Below are positions 51,701 to 61,700 of a stretch of DNA of 64,000 nucleotides, piece after piece. Source of the stretch: a virus; the IMG/VR virus record IMGVR_UViG_3300033146_000658, positions 1-64,000 of that record; one strand, written 5' to 3'. Under the pieces are notes generated by a model. It was not told where the DNA came from, ran no database searches, and worked only from the letters and a program-made list of their open reading frames with translations. Position 1 is the first letter of the stretch. Each line of letters opens with the position of its first letter. The position numbers were made by a program, and so were the translations under genes.

Positions 51701-53720
51701 TTTCTGCTATAGCTGAGTCGAATGCATTACGAATAGTCTTAACCTTATCCTCGATCATAGACTTAAATGAGTCCATCTTGTATAAATAGTATGCGTATTT
51801 ATCTCTAGAGTAGGCATTTGTTATTCCTGATTTATCAGCTTTTGACTGAGCTATACTATAATTCTTTATAGACCCTCTTAATGATTTTATTGTGTTATCT
51901 CTTAATTCATTAGCTTTCTCATTATAAGCTTCGTCATTTGTTGAATCTTCTAGGGAATCTCTTAGTTCTGTCTTATATTTAATAGCACTATCACTATCCA
52001 TTACAGCATCTATGAATTCATCACCTTTCATATCAGATACATCATCAATCATAGAATGAGCTATATCTGTATATCCGTATTTAACAAATGGTTTAAAAAA
52101 TCCAACAACAGCATCATCATAAAGATCTTCACTATTAATATCATTATCAGAGTTCTCTATCCCATTTAATGATGCCTGAGTATCTTGTAACGATCTTAAT
52201 TTATCTATATTGTATTTAGGAAGTCTTAATCCATCAAGTTCAGCAGCCATTTCTTTAGCTGTTTTCTGATCCTTTCTGTATTCAAACATTCTATTTATAG
52301 AACTACCCTCCCATGACAATCCAGTCCAAGACATTATATTCTTAGCTCTTTCTTTCTCGTTCTTATCTTTGTTATTCTTTCTAACCGATGGCGATCCTAT
52401 CATACCTATAAGCATCCCCATATAAGCTTCATGACGGCCTGCCACTGTCATTGTAGACTTCCAGAATCCGTCGCCTAAAGCACCTAACGCATCAGTTATG
52501 CTAACATCTTCAGTTCCGCTACCAGAGCCATATGCTCGATTAACAGCGGTAGATACAACACCCTGAGACATTTCCTCCATGCCTTCTGATATAGGATTCT
52601 TTAATGTATTCTTAAATATCTTACCAGTTAATGCTAATTTGCTCATATCTTGATATTTAGCAGACAGCTTACCATTTTTAACTGTTGTTTTTAAGAAATC
52701 TTTAGCACCCTTAAACTCTTTACCTATCGAGCTAAGCCTCATAGCCGATGGGGATTTAAATAAATTAGGGAACTGTATCATATTTGATGCCTGAACTATT
52801 GCTACATTAGCAAAAAATACCTTAGCTTCAGCGTCATGAATTCTTGAGTTAATCTCTTCTTCATTAAGCCCCTTTGACTCAAGGGTGTGTCTTAACTCCT
52901 CCATTGCACCTTTAGTCTCTACGATACCTTCCCATGCGGCTCCGTTAAGAAATGTCTGCCGGGCAATCCTTCCAACATCATTTACGGTTTTCCATTTTTG
53001 AGCAGCTCTAGCCACCTTATTAAATTTATCCGCACCTGATGCTAATTGAGATGCTTTTTTAGCTGAATTAGCTAATCTAAACATTCTTCCGACTTTATTA
53101 GCTATAGCCAAAGAGGCTAGTCCGCCTGTGGCCATTTCCGATATAGCGGCACCAGCAGTAAATGCTAATGCGTCAGCTACACTTTCGGCGAATAGCGTTC
53201 CCGACCCTTTAAAGAATCCCCTCTCATCAAAATCCTTAGGCTTGTATATACCCATCTCATCCTCAGCCCATGACGTCATACTATCTGTAAGGTCAGTAAA
53301 ATCATTATCATAAAATTTTGAACGATCACCAGTAGCCGCCCACGCAGTTAATCCGTAACCGGCTCCAGTTATATTACCACCGACCTGTATTGCTGTTTTA
53401 GCCGCAAATTGACCAAGAACCTTCGCGGAGTTTCCCCACGCGCTAGATTCATCATACATTGTATCTTCAATGTTGGCCATTGTTTCATTATTCCCATTAT
53501 ATGAAACATCATCAAATGCTCTATTATAGTCCTGAAGCATATCGCTATCTTTAACAGATATTGACATGCGATCCATCTTAGGCCTATTCATGTTTGATTC
53601 ATCGACTGCTCGAGAACTCCATGCACCTGTTTTTATATCTGAGAAATCAAAATTCTGCTGATTTGCTACAGGTATTTTTTCACCATCGCTAGCGACTGCT
53701 TTCATTCTTAAATTAGACAT
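48750..53720 (-). CDS. Large putative cargo/ejection protein
   Basis: A 1656-residue protein. Residues about 95-200 contain Ala/Gly-rich hydrophobic stretches (A-A-K-T-A-I-Q-V-G-G-N-I-T-G-A-G-Y-G; A-L-A-F-T-A-G-A-A-I) able to enter membranes, followed by N-P-I-S-E-G-M-E-E-M, a segment I associate with large crAss-like virion proteins. The middle is helical and acidic, the C-terminal third has Lys-rich beta-like repeats. It lies directly upstream of the RNA polymerase gene and probably travels inside the particle. No enzyme motif seen. Confidence 0.6.
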   Translation of the reverse strand: MSNLRMKAVASDGEKIPVANQQNFDFSDIKTGAWSSRAVDESNMNRPKMDRMSISVKDSDMLQDYNRAFDDVSYNGNNETMANIEDTMYDESSAWGNSAKVLGQFAAKTAIQVGGNITGAGYGLTAWAATGDRSKFYDNDFTDLTDSMTSWAEDEMGIYKPKDFDERGFFKGSGTLFAESVADALAFTAGAAISEMATGGLASLAIANKVGRMFRLANSAKKASQLASGADKFNKVARAAQKWKTVNDVGRIARQTFLNGAAWEGIVETKGAMEELRHTLESKGLNEEEINSRIHDAEAKVFFANVAIVQASNMIQFPNLFKSPSAMRLSSIGKEFKGAKDFLKTTVKNGKLSAKYQDMSKLALTGKIFKNTLKNPISEGMEEMSQGVVSTAVNRAYGSGSGTEDVSITDALGALGDGFWKSTMTVAGRHEAYMGMLIGMIGSPSVRKNNKDKNEKERAKNIMSWTGLSWEGSSINRMFEYRKDQKTAKEMAAELDGLRLPKYNIDKLRSLQDTQASLNGIENSDNDINSEDLYDDAVVGFFKPFVKYGYTDIAHSMIDDVSDMKGDEFIDAVMDSDSAIKYKTELRDSLEDSTNDEAYNEKANELRDNTIKSLRGSIKNYSIAQSKADKSGITNAYSRDKYAYYLYKMDSFKSMIEDKVKTIRNAFDSAIAENPGLSDILNTVDENGLNLIDKFISEENNFEIEDAFNMSLNSAGFVDEEKRRELMSELGNYMTSSSSVFKQVIGILDSKKSGYSKQEAESVVDAFKELKVAKIGLHNAINLSNQLFADPAFYATEKAKVDLKAIEEEAKQFASMDFKDEQGITEWKEGLLNRAKLISENFSKDMNLDKFNELLEQSEKAATRMLDAKREVAKEHSKIKNSKPDKSVKNTKKKTNVTSPVNKNEKSKDISTSGTSENSHLKAMSLATTESKSSEGDYNEYVSKLEDLGEDVDSENVTTSVDIIPVSTEGKSMETIPDLDYSGNTPNDPKAMEEAAKKFNFGLKAVVTTTIKSGKNKGKKVVFKTFAYNVINESRDTSDNQSVRNIYKELSDKMNEKGVKDKDVKVTFNNTSVFESINKIKEKESRGDRNLLNAVDNLGENESERIGNLIEKLLVYSDMNLDYSKMSKGKGKSGVELSQILKKLKAKDHSSGRIYFTGKTASGRLLPIKLNHNSLNDTHPELAGIVAEIMFNIALGNNNDGKVLSAMRDNVINKLGLNADLINSKTKLYELLDMFVNSGEQTLIDGNKKKLATFSKTKAVIIGDTSYKFNENSGKVTNNSGQVVGIDVIKAALINADIKTNVRFDVIRNEGSYEKDSYAAFVINNVLSTDIADNVEFIPEEDSVGLSPIMTTKINIHKEAKRESSKNKTTSGSGAFENTLGRKSKMKASQQSIALRSLREASSLDEKSANINRIIELSHDKEFKRKFFNLAKSKQDVDSIITELEDAGYEKNKDGYYVKKGKSKVVKKAKEKSDNNYSTIAEFNKAKLTFKIDAKEDEDGKITYTTSFRKSRKTRKSFNDLSEAIKWGVEMHNEKAITIKPPKNTDIIETKEDEITEPLVEDNLYEFPQNITFDDNLSKEDIIKEVDSMIAEINGDKYDVISTGKNAQKVNTGRTSNYISLKINGVNGSIMAKSEFGKIQLQKIQDALNEMNECKK

Positions 53721-53730
53721 ATTGTATTAT

Positions 53731-56274
53731 TTAATATTTTTGAGAAGCCATAAATCTTATGGCCATTATTGATGACGCTTGACTTCTTGCTGACGATTCA
53801 ACAAAGTCAGGTTGTGTATAATTTTTGTCAATTGATTTTTCAACATCACTCCATTTAACATCTTCTCCAGACTGAGCTGCGGTAGAATAAGCTTTATATA
53901 ACAATATTGCATTTGGATCATTACCAAATGCTTTTTTAGCTTGCTCATCAGTAGCTTTCCCATTACTAAGTCTATCAAACATAATCATTATACTTTCCGG
54001 ATCTAGCTTACTATTGGATCCAGCTATCATATCAGACATCAATCTAGTAGAATTACTCATGTTAACGTAGCCATTACCTTCTTTTGATTTTACGGCTACC
54101 GCAAATGAGGTTCCTGACTGAAGCTCCTTTAAATCATAACCAATTAAGTTTCCGTTATAATTCATTATATTTCTAGTTTGTTTGAACTCTGAAAATGGCT
54201 TTTGTCCACTAGCTTTTAATTTAGCATTATCTCTTAATGCAATTAATTCAGTAGATGCATATCTCCCTTGAACTTTAATTATATTATCCAGAAGTGACAA
54301 TTGTTTATTTGGTGGCATTGTGCTTAAGTTAATCTTTACATTGCCAGTCTTTTCTTTTGTTCCTGTTTTCATAGAAACGTTTACACTTATAGACCCACCG
54401 TTTTTTATTGATGTTGCAATTTTACCATCTGAAGACTTGAAGTTAGCTGTTGACAATTCTTGACCAACCATAGTTTGTTTTTCCCCATTTTCATCATAAT
54501 ATTCAAAATCAACACCATCAGCATTACCTCTTAACGCATCAGATACTGATACAGAAGCAACGTTCTTCATCTTCTTATTGTATTCGTCGTAATCTTTAGA
54601 GTCCGCTGCTGGAGATGCGTTAGATTCGCTATAATTAATTAAAGCATTATCATTCATCCACTGATTACCTATATCTGCTTTTCTCTGATTAACCTTTTGT
54701 TTGCTTTTATGTATTTTAGAATCTAATCCACCGGCCATAATGCTAGGGATTATGGAGTTGCTATTTGATAATAATTTAAGATTGCCATTTTTATCTTTTG
54801 AATAATACAATACATTCTGGTCTCCGTTTATAACATTCTGACTCCCCGCGTCAAGCTTAAACAAAGTTGAATTTGATTTAATATTTTTTGAAGATACTTT
54901 TTTGATATACTCTGGACTTCCTTCATCTATAATTTTAATGCCACTAAACCCATAATCCTTCGCTAGTTTAGTAAATTCATCAGTTACTCCATTTTTTGAT
55001 AATTGATAAGCGCCAAGTTTATCATTTTTATAATCAGTCCAAACTTGATCTTTTTTTATCTTATCTTCAGCAACTTCTAATCCTTGAGCTTTATGATTAT
55101 TAACTCGCTGAGCTCTAAATAATTCAGCTTCGGCAGCCTTAACCATCTCATCATTACTACTAAACGCTATTGACGCTGTCTTCAGTAATCCTAATGATTG
55201 TATAGCTTCTATAGTTATGGGCTTCCCACTCTTTATCATATTATTAAGAGCTGTAGCTTTTTCTTGAATATCCTCTTTTGTTCCTGATATAACATTTTCG
55301 TCAGCCTCACTTGCTGAGATTTCCTCGTCAGCCTCATCTGTTGGGATTGATGAATAGTCTACATTTTCATCCAATAAAGAATATTGGCTATCATTACCTT
55401 TTGTTGGAGCTGCTGTGTTAGCCCATGATCCAATAGTATTACTTGATTGAGTGCGCTTAATATCATAATCACTGCCATATTCGCGAGCTTTCTCTTTAAG
55501 AAATTCTTCTCTAGTCATGCCTTTAAGCATCCCTAATTTAGCTCTTTGTTCATATTCTGCCTGAATCTCAGAATCATCATTATACATATTATTTAAAGCG
55601 TCACTAATGGTTTTGTCTTTCAGCTCCTGCTTTGAGTAAGAATGACCTTTAATCATATATTTTATTTCTCCACTAGGTAATGTCTCCGTTTGTAGATTGT
55701 TATATCTATCCCTGATCCATTGATTAGACCCTGATTCAGAATCCATCGATGCTCTTAGTTGATTTATAACTTCAAATGACTTCTCTTCTAAATTTGATAC
55801 CTTCATTCCAGCATCAGTATGCATTATACCATCGCTGCCGTCAGCCCGATATTTAGACATAGAGTTATTTAGTAACTCTCTCTGAACATCTTGTCCAGCT
55901 CCAGATGCAGCCAACTCTTTAACATAGTTTTCATAATCTATTTTAGCCTTAGTCATGTTATCAATCTGATTGCCTTTTTTATATATGTCAGTATGAATAG
56001 ACTTAAGCTTCATTAAATCATTAATTGTATTTACACTATCACCATTCATTAAATTATTGACAATAGCATCTCTACCCTTCTCCAACGGATCTAATGCAGC
56101 CTGAGCTTTCTCTCTCTCAAAGTCAAATACATCAAATGATGTATCCATTGCTTGCGCCGTAGATACACCTTGTGCATTCTTCCTGCCTTCAGCTAGTCCA
56201 GCTAAAGATAACTCCTCAACCGATAAAGGCTTAAATGATTGAGAATAATTATTCATTGTGTATCTATTCGGCAT
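53731..56274 (-). CDS. Large virion protein, putative cargo
   Basis: An 847-residue polar, Ser/Asn/Lys-rich protein with long helices in the first 180 residues (coiled-coil-like) and alternating beta-like sequence later. It has no signal peptide, membrane helix or enzyme motif. It lies between the 405-residue and 1656-residue virion genes and overlaps the former by 11 bases. Position and composition match crAss-like cargo proteins; the name is inferred. Confidence 0.55.
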   Translation of the reverse strand: MPNRYTMNNYSQSFKPLSVEELSLAGLAEGRKNAQGVSTAQAMDTSFDVFDFEREKAQAALDPLEKGRDAIVNNLMNGDSVNTINDLMKLKSIHTDIYKKGNQIDNMTKAKIDYENYVKELAASGAGQDVQRELLNNSMSKYRADGSDGIMHTDAGMKVSNLEEKSFEVINQLRASMDSESGSNQWIRDRYNNLQTETLPSGEIKYMIKGHSYSKQELKDKTISDALNNMYNDDSEIQAEYEQRAKLGMLKGMTREEFLKEKAREYGSDYDIKRTQSSNTIGSWANTAAPTKGNDSQYSLLDENVDYSSIPTDEADEEISASEADENVISGTKEDIQEKATALNNMIKSGKPITIEAIQSLGLLKTASIAFSSNDEMVKAAEAELFRAQRVNNHKAQGLEVAEDKIKKDQVWTDYKNDKLGAYQLSKNGVTDEFTKLAKDYGFSGIKIIDEGSPEYIKKVSSKNIKSNSTLFKLDAGSQNVINGDQNVLYYSKDKNGNLKLLSNSNSIIPSIMAGGLDSKIHKSKQKVNQRKADIGNQWMNDNALINYSESNASPAADSKDYDEYNKKMKNVASVSVSDALRGNADGVDFEYYDENGEKQTMVGQELSTANFKSSDGKIATSIKNGGSISVNVSMKTGTKEKTGNVKINLSTMPPNKQLSLLDNIIKVQGRYASTELIALRDNAKLKASGQKPFSEFKQTRNIMNYNGNLIGYDLKELQSGTSFAVAVKSKEGNGYVNMSNSTRLMSDMIAGSNSKLDPESIMIMFDRLSNGKATDEQAKKAFGNDPNAILLYKAYSTAAQSGEDVKWSDVEKSIDKNYTQPDFVESSARSQASSIMAIRFMASQKY

Positions 56275-57481
56275 ATCTATTTGCTTTTAAGTCAGCCATT
56301 CCTCTTTTAGAATAACCAAATTTTCTTTTCTCTGCTTCTGTTAAATAACCCTTCTCCATAGCAGCTAGTAATAATGTCTTATTTGTTGAATCAACATACT
56401 TGTCAGATGTCATTGCATTGAATGATTCTGTTCCTAATCCAGCCACACTCTGCGCCATAGTAGCGCCCTCGCTTCGTTTGAAGTCAGTTAAAGCGTTATT
56501 AGCATCAGCTATATTACTTCTATACTCATTAATTCTTCTGTCCATTACTTGTGCATTATACATATCATATTGAGCAGCCTGTTGAGCTTCCGCACCTCTG
56601 TGTTGGACGTTAAATTGATTTGAGGCAGATGCGACATCCATCAATGCTGAATTTTCTCTAGAATCTCCAACCTGATATAATCTAGCCAAATCCTCTATAC
56701 TAGTCGCTCGTTCTGCTAAATTAGCTCGCTGAGTATTACCCCTAGCCATAACGCCTCTTCTAGCTGATTGCTCAGCATATCTTTCCTTCGGCATAAGATT
56801 AGACTTATCTAATAAGTTAATAGAAGGATCGGCAACGTCAGGACGTTTAGCGGTGGCTAAATTAATTGCATTATTAATCATTGGTGCCATACGCGGTATT
56901 AATGTAGAATACCTAGGGTCTTCAAACTTTTTATTAAAGTTACTGAATGAAGATGCTGTATCATCTGTTGATTGCTCGATTGTATTCATTTGATTAATCA
57001 TTCTTCTTGATGAATCTACATCTCTTTGCTCTGGCATTTCTCGATAATTACGCATTGACTCGAGATTTATAGACTGAACCCCATAAGGCGACAATTCTTT
57101 AGAAGGAATCTGATTGGCTATTCTTAAAGGATCATTTTGTTCGTTAATTATGGAGTTTCTTATTTGAGCATCTCTTTCGTAATCACTTAGCTCGTATTCT
57201 CCAGTTGATGCATTATATCCTCCTTGGTTAAAATTATCAGACCCGGGTGGATCGTATATATTACCACCATTAAACATTTGGTTCTGACCTTGGCTAATAG
57301 ACCGTCTTTGATTAGCGGCATCTTGCATAACTTGTTTAGCCGCCTCTTGCTCATCTTTAAGTTTAGATAACTTATCCATCATCGTTCTTTTTGATATAGC
57401 ATCATCTAAATCTTTGAATTCTTTTTGTATATCTTTAGCCCTTTGCGCAAATGTTTTGGCTGGCTTTTTCTTTTTACTCAT
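56264..57481 (-). CDS. Helical virion protein, unknown
   Basis: A 405-residue protein rich in Ala, Asn, Gln, Arg and Met. A basic coiled-coil N-terminus (K-K-K-K-P-A-K-T ... about 70 residues) is followed by a low-complexity Asn/Gly part and a long helical C-terminal region (about 200-390, many Ala/Gln/Arg). Such composition is typical of DNA-associated or ejected virion proteins. A 41-base gap precedes the gene, with CCAATTTAAAAAG just before the ATG, a possible leader variant. Confidence 0.55.
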   Translation of the reverse strand: MSKKKKPAKTFAQRAKDIQKEFKDLDDAISKRTMMDKLSKLKDEQEAAKQVMQDAANQRRSISQGQNQMFNGGNIYDPPGSDNFNQGGYNASTGEYELSDYERDAQIRNSIINEQNDPLRIANQIPSKELSPYGVQSINLESMRNYREMPEQRDVDSSRRMINQMNTIEQSTDDTASSFSNFNKKFEDPRYSTLIPRMAPMINNAINLATAKRPDVADPSINLLDKSNLMPKERYAEQSARRGVMARGNTQRANLAERATSIEDLARLYQVGDSRENSALMDVASASNQFNVQHRGAEAQQAAQYDMYNAQVMDRRINEYRSNIADANNALTDFKRSEGATMAQSVAGLGTESFNAMTSDKYVDSTNKTLLLAAMEKGYLTEAEKRKFGYSKRGMADLKANRYAE

Positions 57482-57522
57482 AACAACTTTTTAAATTGGT
57501 TAGTATTATATGTTACTGTTGT

Positions 57523-58728
57523 CTATGTTAACCGATCAGAGAAAATATAATTGCCTCCATTCTTCCCAAAATCAACTTTAACTTCATTCGCTTCTACTGA
57601 ATTGGGAACTCCATTAGAGCCTGATCCCATAGGGACTCCCCCTAATGGATTCTGCTCATGAGATCCCCCTTCGTTAATTTCAGTTATAGCTTGATCATCA
57701 CCGGTAACACCAGTGTCAATAGTCCCTCCGTAGGCTGCCATATTCATTATCATATTACCAGAATTGTATGATTTATTAAATCCAGCAGCATGTTTAGCCT
57801 GCTCGGACCCATAAGCAGCTGCATTCTGACTAGCTGTTAAATCATCAGATAACTTCTTCTTTCGTTCAATATCCGCATTAACTGCTAGCTGATCTGATAT
57901 TCTAGATTCTTCAGCATTCATTCCTGTAATACCTTGATAAAGACCCACTCCGGTTCCAACTATTCCGCCAGCTAGAGCCCCAATCCCCATACCTACAGGA
58001 CCTGCTAGACTCCCAATACTCATCCCCATGCCTGCATATTGACCCATATTAGACAATGTTGTTCCTCCCACGTCACCCCATTTCTCACTTGTTGTATAAT
58101 TTAAATCTCCATTAGACCCTCCTTGATTTTTCCAAATTCCACCACCAATATTTGCAGCTAAAGACCCAACTACAGCAACTCCTCCTGCGGTTTTACTACC
58201 CATTGCCTCTTTAAATCCAGAAGTCCCAGATGCAGCAGTTGATGTTCCGCTAAGTAAGCTATAACTGTCCATTCCTCCGCCATTAGACCCGCTTAACCCG
58301 CCACTCGATGCATTGTTCATATTTAATGATGGAGTCGATTGTGGTGCTGTAATACTAAGATTCGATGAGGTATTATAATTACTAGCTAATCCGGGTGTCT
58401 GAAATGAACCAAAGTTCATTCCATTTGATTGAGTATTCATGAACGGCTCGTTATACGATTTCGTCCGAGTATTCAATAAGCTATTAGGGTCATTTGACTG
58501 CAATAAGGAATGTCCGTTAGTATTATTAGAATTGTTTATTCCATTACCCATTTGGCCATCAATACTTATAGGTGGCAACACATCGCCCTGAACAGCTTGA
58601 TTAGCAACAAACCCATTAGGGCTTGCGCTATCATCAATCATGTTGTAGTTACTAAAGCCTCCTAGACTCATTTGATTTTGTGAGTAGAATGGATTAAAGT
58701 CCGTTCTACTTTTAATATTATTGCCCAT
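57523..58728 (-). CDS. Glycine-rich virion protein with GGSHEQNPLGGVP motif
   Basis: A 401-residue protein. The N-terminal 150 residues are Asn/Ser/Gly low-complexity. Residues about 185-265 hold glycine-zipper-like hydrophobic repeats (M-G-I-G-A-L-A-G-G-I-V-G-T-G-V-G) able to form membrane channels, as in phage DNA pilot proteins. The C-terminus reads G-G-S-H-E-Q-N-P-L-G-G-V-P-M-G ... S-V-E-A-N-E-V ... N-Y-I-F-S-D-R-L, a module I associate with virion proteins of Bacteroidota phages. It overlaps the barrel/muzzle gene by 11 bases. A role in DNA passage through the envelope is inference. Confidence 0.6.
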   Translation of the reverse strand: MGNNIKSRTDFNPFYSQNQMSLGGFSNYNMIDDSASPNGFVANQAVQGDVLPPISIDGQMGNGINNSNNTNGHSLLQSNDPNSLLNTRTKSYNEPFMNTQSNGMNFGSFQTPGLASNYNTSSNLSITAPQSTPSLNMNNASSGGLSGSNGGGMDSYSLLSGTSTAASGTSGFKEAMGSKTAGGVAVVGSLAANIGGGIWKNQGGSNGDLNYTTSEKWGDVGGTTLSNMGQYAGMGMSIGSLAGPVGMGIGALAGGIVGTGVGLYQGITGMNAEESRISDQLAVNADIERKKKLSDDLTASQNAAAYGSEQAKHAAGFNKSYNSGNMIMNMAAYGGTIDTGVTGDDQAITEINEGGSHEQNPLGGVPMGSGSNGVPNSVEANEVKVDFGKNGGNYIFSDRLT

Positions 58729-61700
58729 TTCTAAGTGGTGTTACTGTGTTAAAATGTAAATATATATCATGAATCACGACTTTATTAAGTAATCCATTAT
58801 AATCTAATTTAATAAACATGTGAGAATCTCTCATCCTATCAAATGTCCCTTCGTTTCTATAAACTATAGACCTATGTTTCCTTATCCTTAATGACGGATC
58901 AAAGTCTTGAACTCCAGTATTTTGATAGCTATTATAACATTCCCATGTTGTAAATGATTTATTAACATCAAAATCATTATATACTATAGGAGAGAATTCT
59001 ATATTGTCATATCGCTTAATTACATCCTCTTTACGAGAGTGTAATAGTGTAAGTGATACTGGAGCATCCCCAAAAGATCCTATGTCATCAGGAACCTCGT
59101 ATAAGCGTTCTATTACATTATTATAATATAAGTCATACTTGCTTGAGTTCCTAAGGAAGCCATTAGGTTTGAAATCGTGGAATGATATAAATGTATTTGA
59201 TAACCCATTAAATGAAACAGTAAATGATTCCTCAGAACCAACCATTGTAGCATAAATGTTATTAGTAAATGTATTATACCCTAAAACGACATACCCTTCT
59301 CCTTTTAACGGATCACTCAATATAGAGTCATAATTTAAACTTGTAAAATCATCTATATAATCATGTAATCCTGTAGATTTAGACAATTCGTATTCAATGT
59401 CACCCATGCTATTCTTAGTGCCCTGAATCATATTAATAGTTCCATTAAGCTTATCGTAGTATAACATCTTCTTACCGTCATCTGCAATACACCATTTTCC
59501 AGAACTTCCTGAATTATGAGTTAAATACTTAGCGTCATGAAGGACTTTACCCTCTCCTAGAAGTATATTATCTTCCGCACCATCCATATTAACAGCCGTT
59601 TGCGCTATTGGAGAAATCACTAATTGAGCTATGCCCGTTTTCTGAAACGCAAATAACTCATCATTGAATTTATATAATTCCGTTATACATCCAAATTTAG
59701 ATTCTAAATCCTTAACTGTAGATGATTCAAATCTCATCCACGAATCAATTGATTCAAACGGGAGTTTCTCTTCTGATGCAATTATTCGCGTGCAGAAAGA
59801 TGTCTCCTCATTAAAATTAAGAGGTATTCCGTATATTGGAATAGATTCCAGTGTTGCAAATACATCATGAATACTCATTTGGCATTCATCTGACCCGAAC
59901 ATAAATGCGTCATAATCTAATTCCACTACAGTATTCCAGTAGAATTGACTACTTGGTCTCCCTGCAACATTAACCATTTTATCAAGTGTTGCATCATGCC
60001 TGCCATATGTATTTATTGTAGAGTCTACATATATAGAAAAATCACTTCTTGAATAATAATCAGAAGCACCCATGCCATCATACGACACCCTACTTGGATG
60101 GTTGGATATTTGAGCAACATCAAACCTCACTCTATAATTATCTCCATAAGCTGTTGTTTGGTCAGATAATTCAACAGCGTTTCCACACATTATATACTCT
60201 GACAACGCCCTGTTATTTATGGTGTTATTATCATATATATTCGGTCCACCTTCGTTTATAATTTCTATTAATGGAAGAAAAAAATAATCATGATTATGTG
60301 ACCTTGGATATGTTTCGTAAAATTTATCATAAACAGCACCTCCGTAAGATGCTATATTAGCATCAAGAGAACATGGTGAGTTACTTGTTTCATAAGATGC
60401 TGGTGGATTAAAATCAGTAATCAATACTTCACTCATGGATTCATGTTCGTTAACACTACCTGTAAATGATGACCATTGAGCATCTTCGTATTCTATTAAT
60501 ACCGTATTTGCTCCAGTAAACCAATTATGAGTAGATGTGCTTACATCGAGCCCTTCGTCAGTAAGAGAATATCTCCCATAAGGATTGTAAGGATCATCAC
60601 TACCACCCCCTGAAAAAGATTCGCCTTCGGAAAAATTATTATATGAATATTGCCCTATTTGTAGTGACGTTTGTGTGTCACTATTCTTTAACGAAAACAC
60701 TGATTTTATTTGAGTAATATCAATTGGCATATATCCATCATCTGATACATTAGGGATCTTTACTGCGCCATTACTCTTACTTTGTGCAAATTTAGTATAA
60801 CTAACTCCTCCTGTAGCCCCTCCCGTGTAAGTTGACTCATATGCGAAATTTATATACGTTCTTGTTCTTCCGTTTCCGGGACCTAACGAATCCCAGTCGG
60901 CGCCAAATGTAGATGAACAGTAAGCTAATCCATACGGCTTAATCTTATTTGATGCATTTAGTATATATCCATTCGATTCTAAAAATTCAGTATACGGAGA
61001 ATAGAATTGAGATACCTCATTTACAGGATAGTTAAATATTGTATTACTATTATCCGTGGTTGATGCCGGCCCGGACACTCCTGTTATATCTAGCGCTTGT
61101 GACGTTTCGTAATCACTGTTAGTTCCATCATCAACGTAATCATATGGCTTAATAGCTCTACCTATATTGAATGGTCTTAATTTATATTCAAATTCATATT
61201 TATCATAACCTCCGTCATAGGGACTCCTTACTCTACTTACAGGGGGCTGAATAAATCCCTGAGAAACAACTCTTCTGTTATTTTGCTCAGCATTTACCAT
61301 TAATATCTCATAAGAGAAATACCCTTTATTTTCCGCTGCAATCAACCCTGCCGCAGTTAATGAGAAATCTATAGTTATGGTTCTCTCTGCATTGTCATTT
61401 TGATAATCACCATTATATAAATAAGGTATTGTATAGTCTGATATCCATGATGGATTAGTTGCATTACCTGCGTTAGTAAAGAATCTTATAGCAAATCTAT
61501 AAGTATTACCTTCTTTAAACGTTCTTTTATCAACTAGAGCATTTGCGTAATGATTATATTTTAATTCAAAATTAACAAGCTCGCCACTACCTCCAAATTT
61601 AATAGAATTTCTCATATAAGAATATTCTAAAGTATCACCTACAGATCCATCAAATTTAACAGGTTTATAAAAATTTCCACTACCAGAACCACTAGATTCT

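Noticed and set aside
53766-53978. A small minus-strand frame inside the 847-residue protein gene
   Set aside because: Fully nested in another frame, low-complexity product, no start signal.
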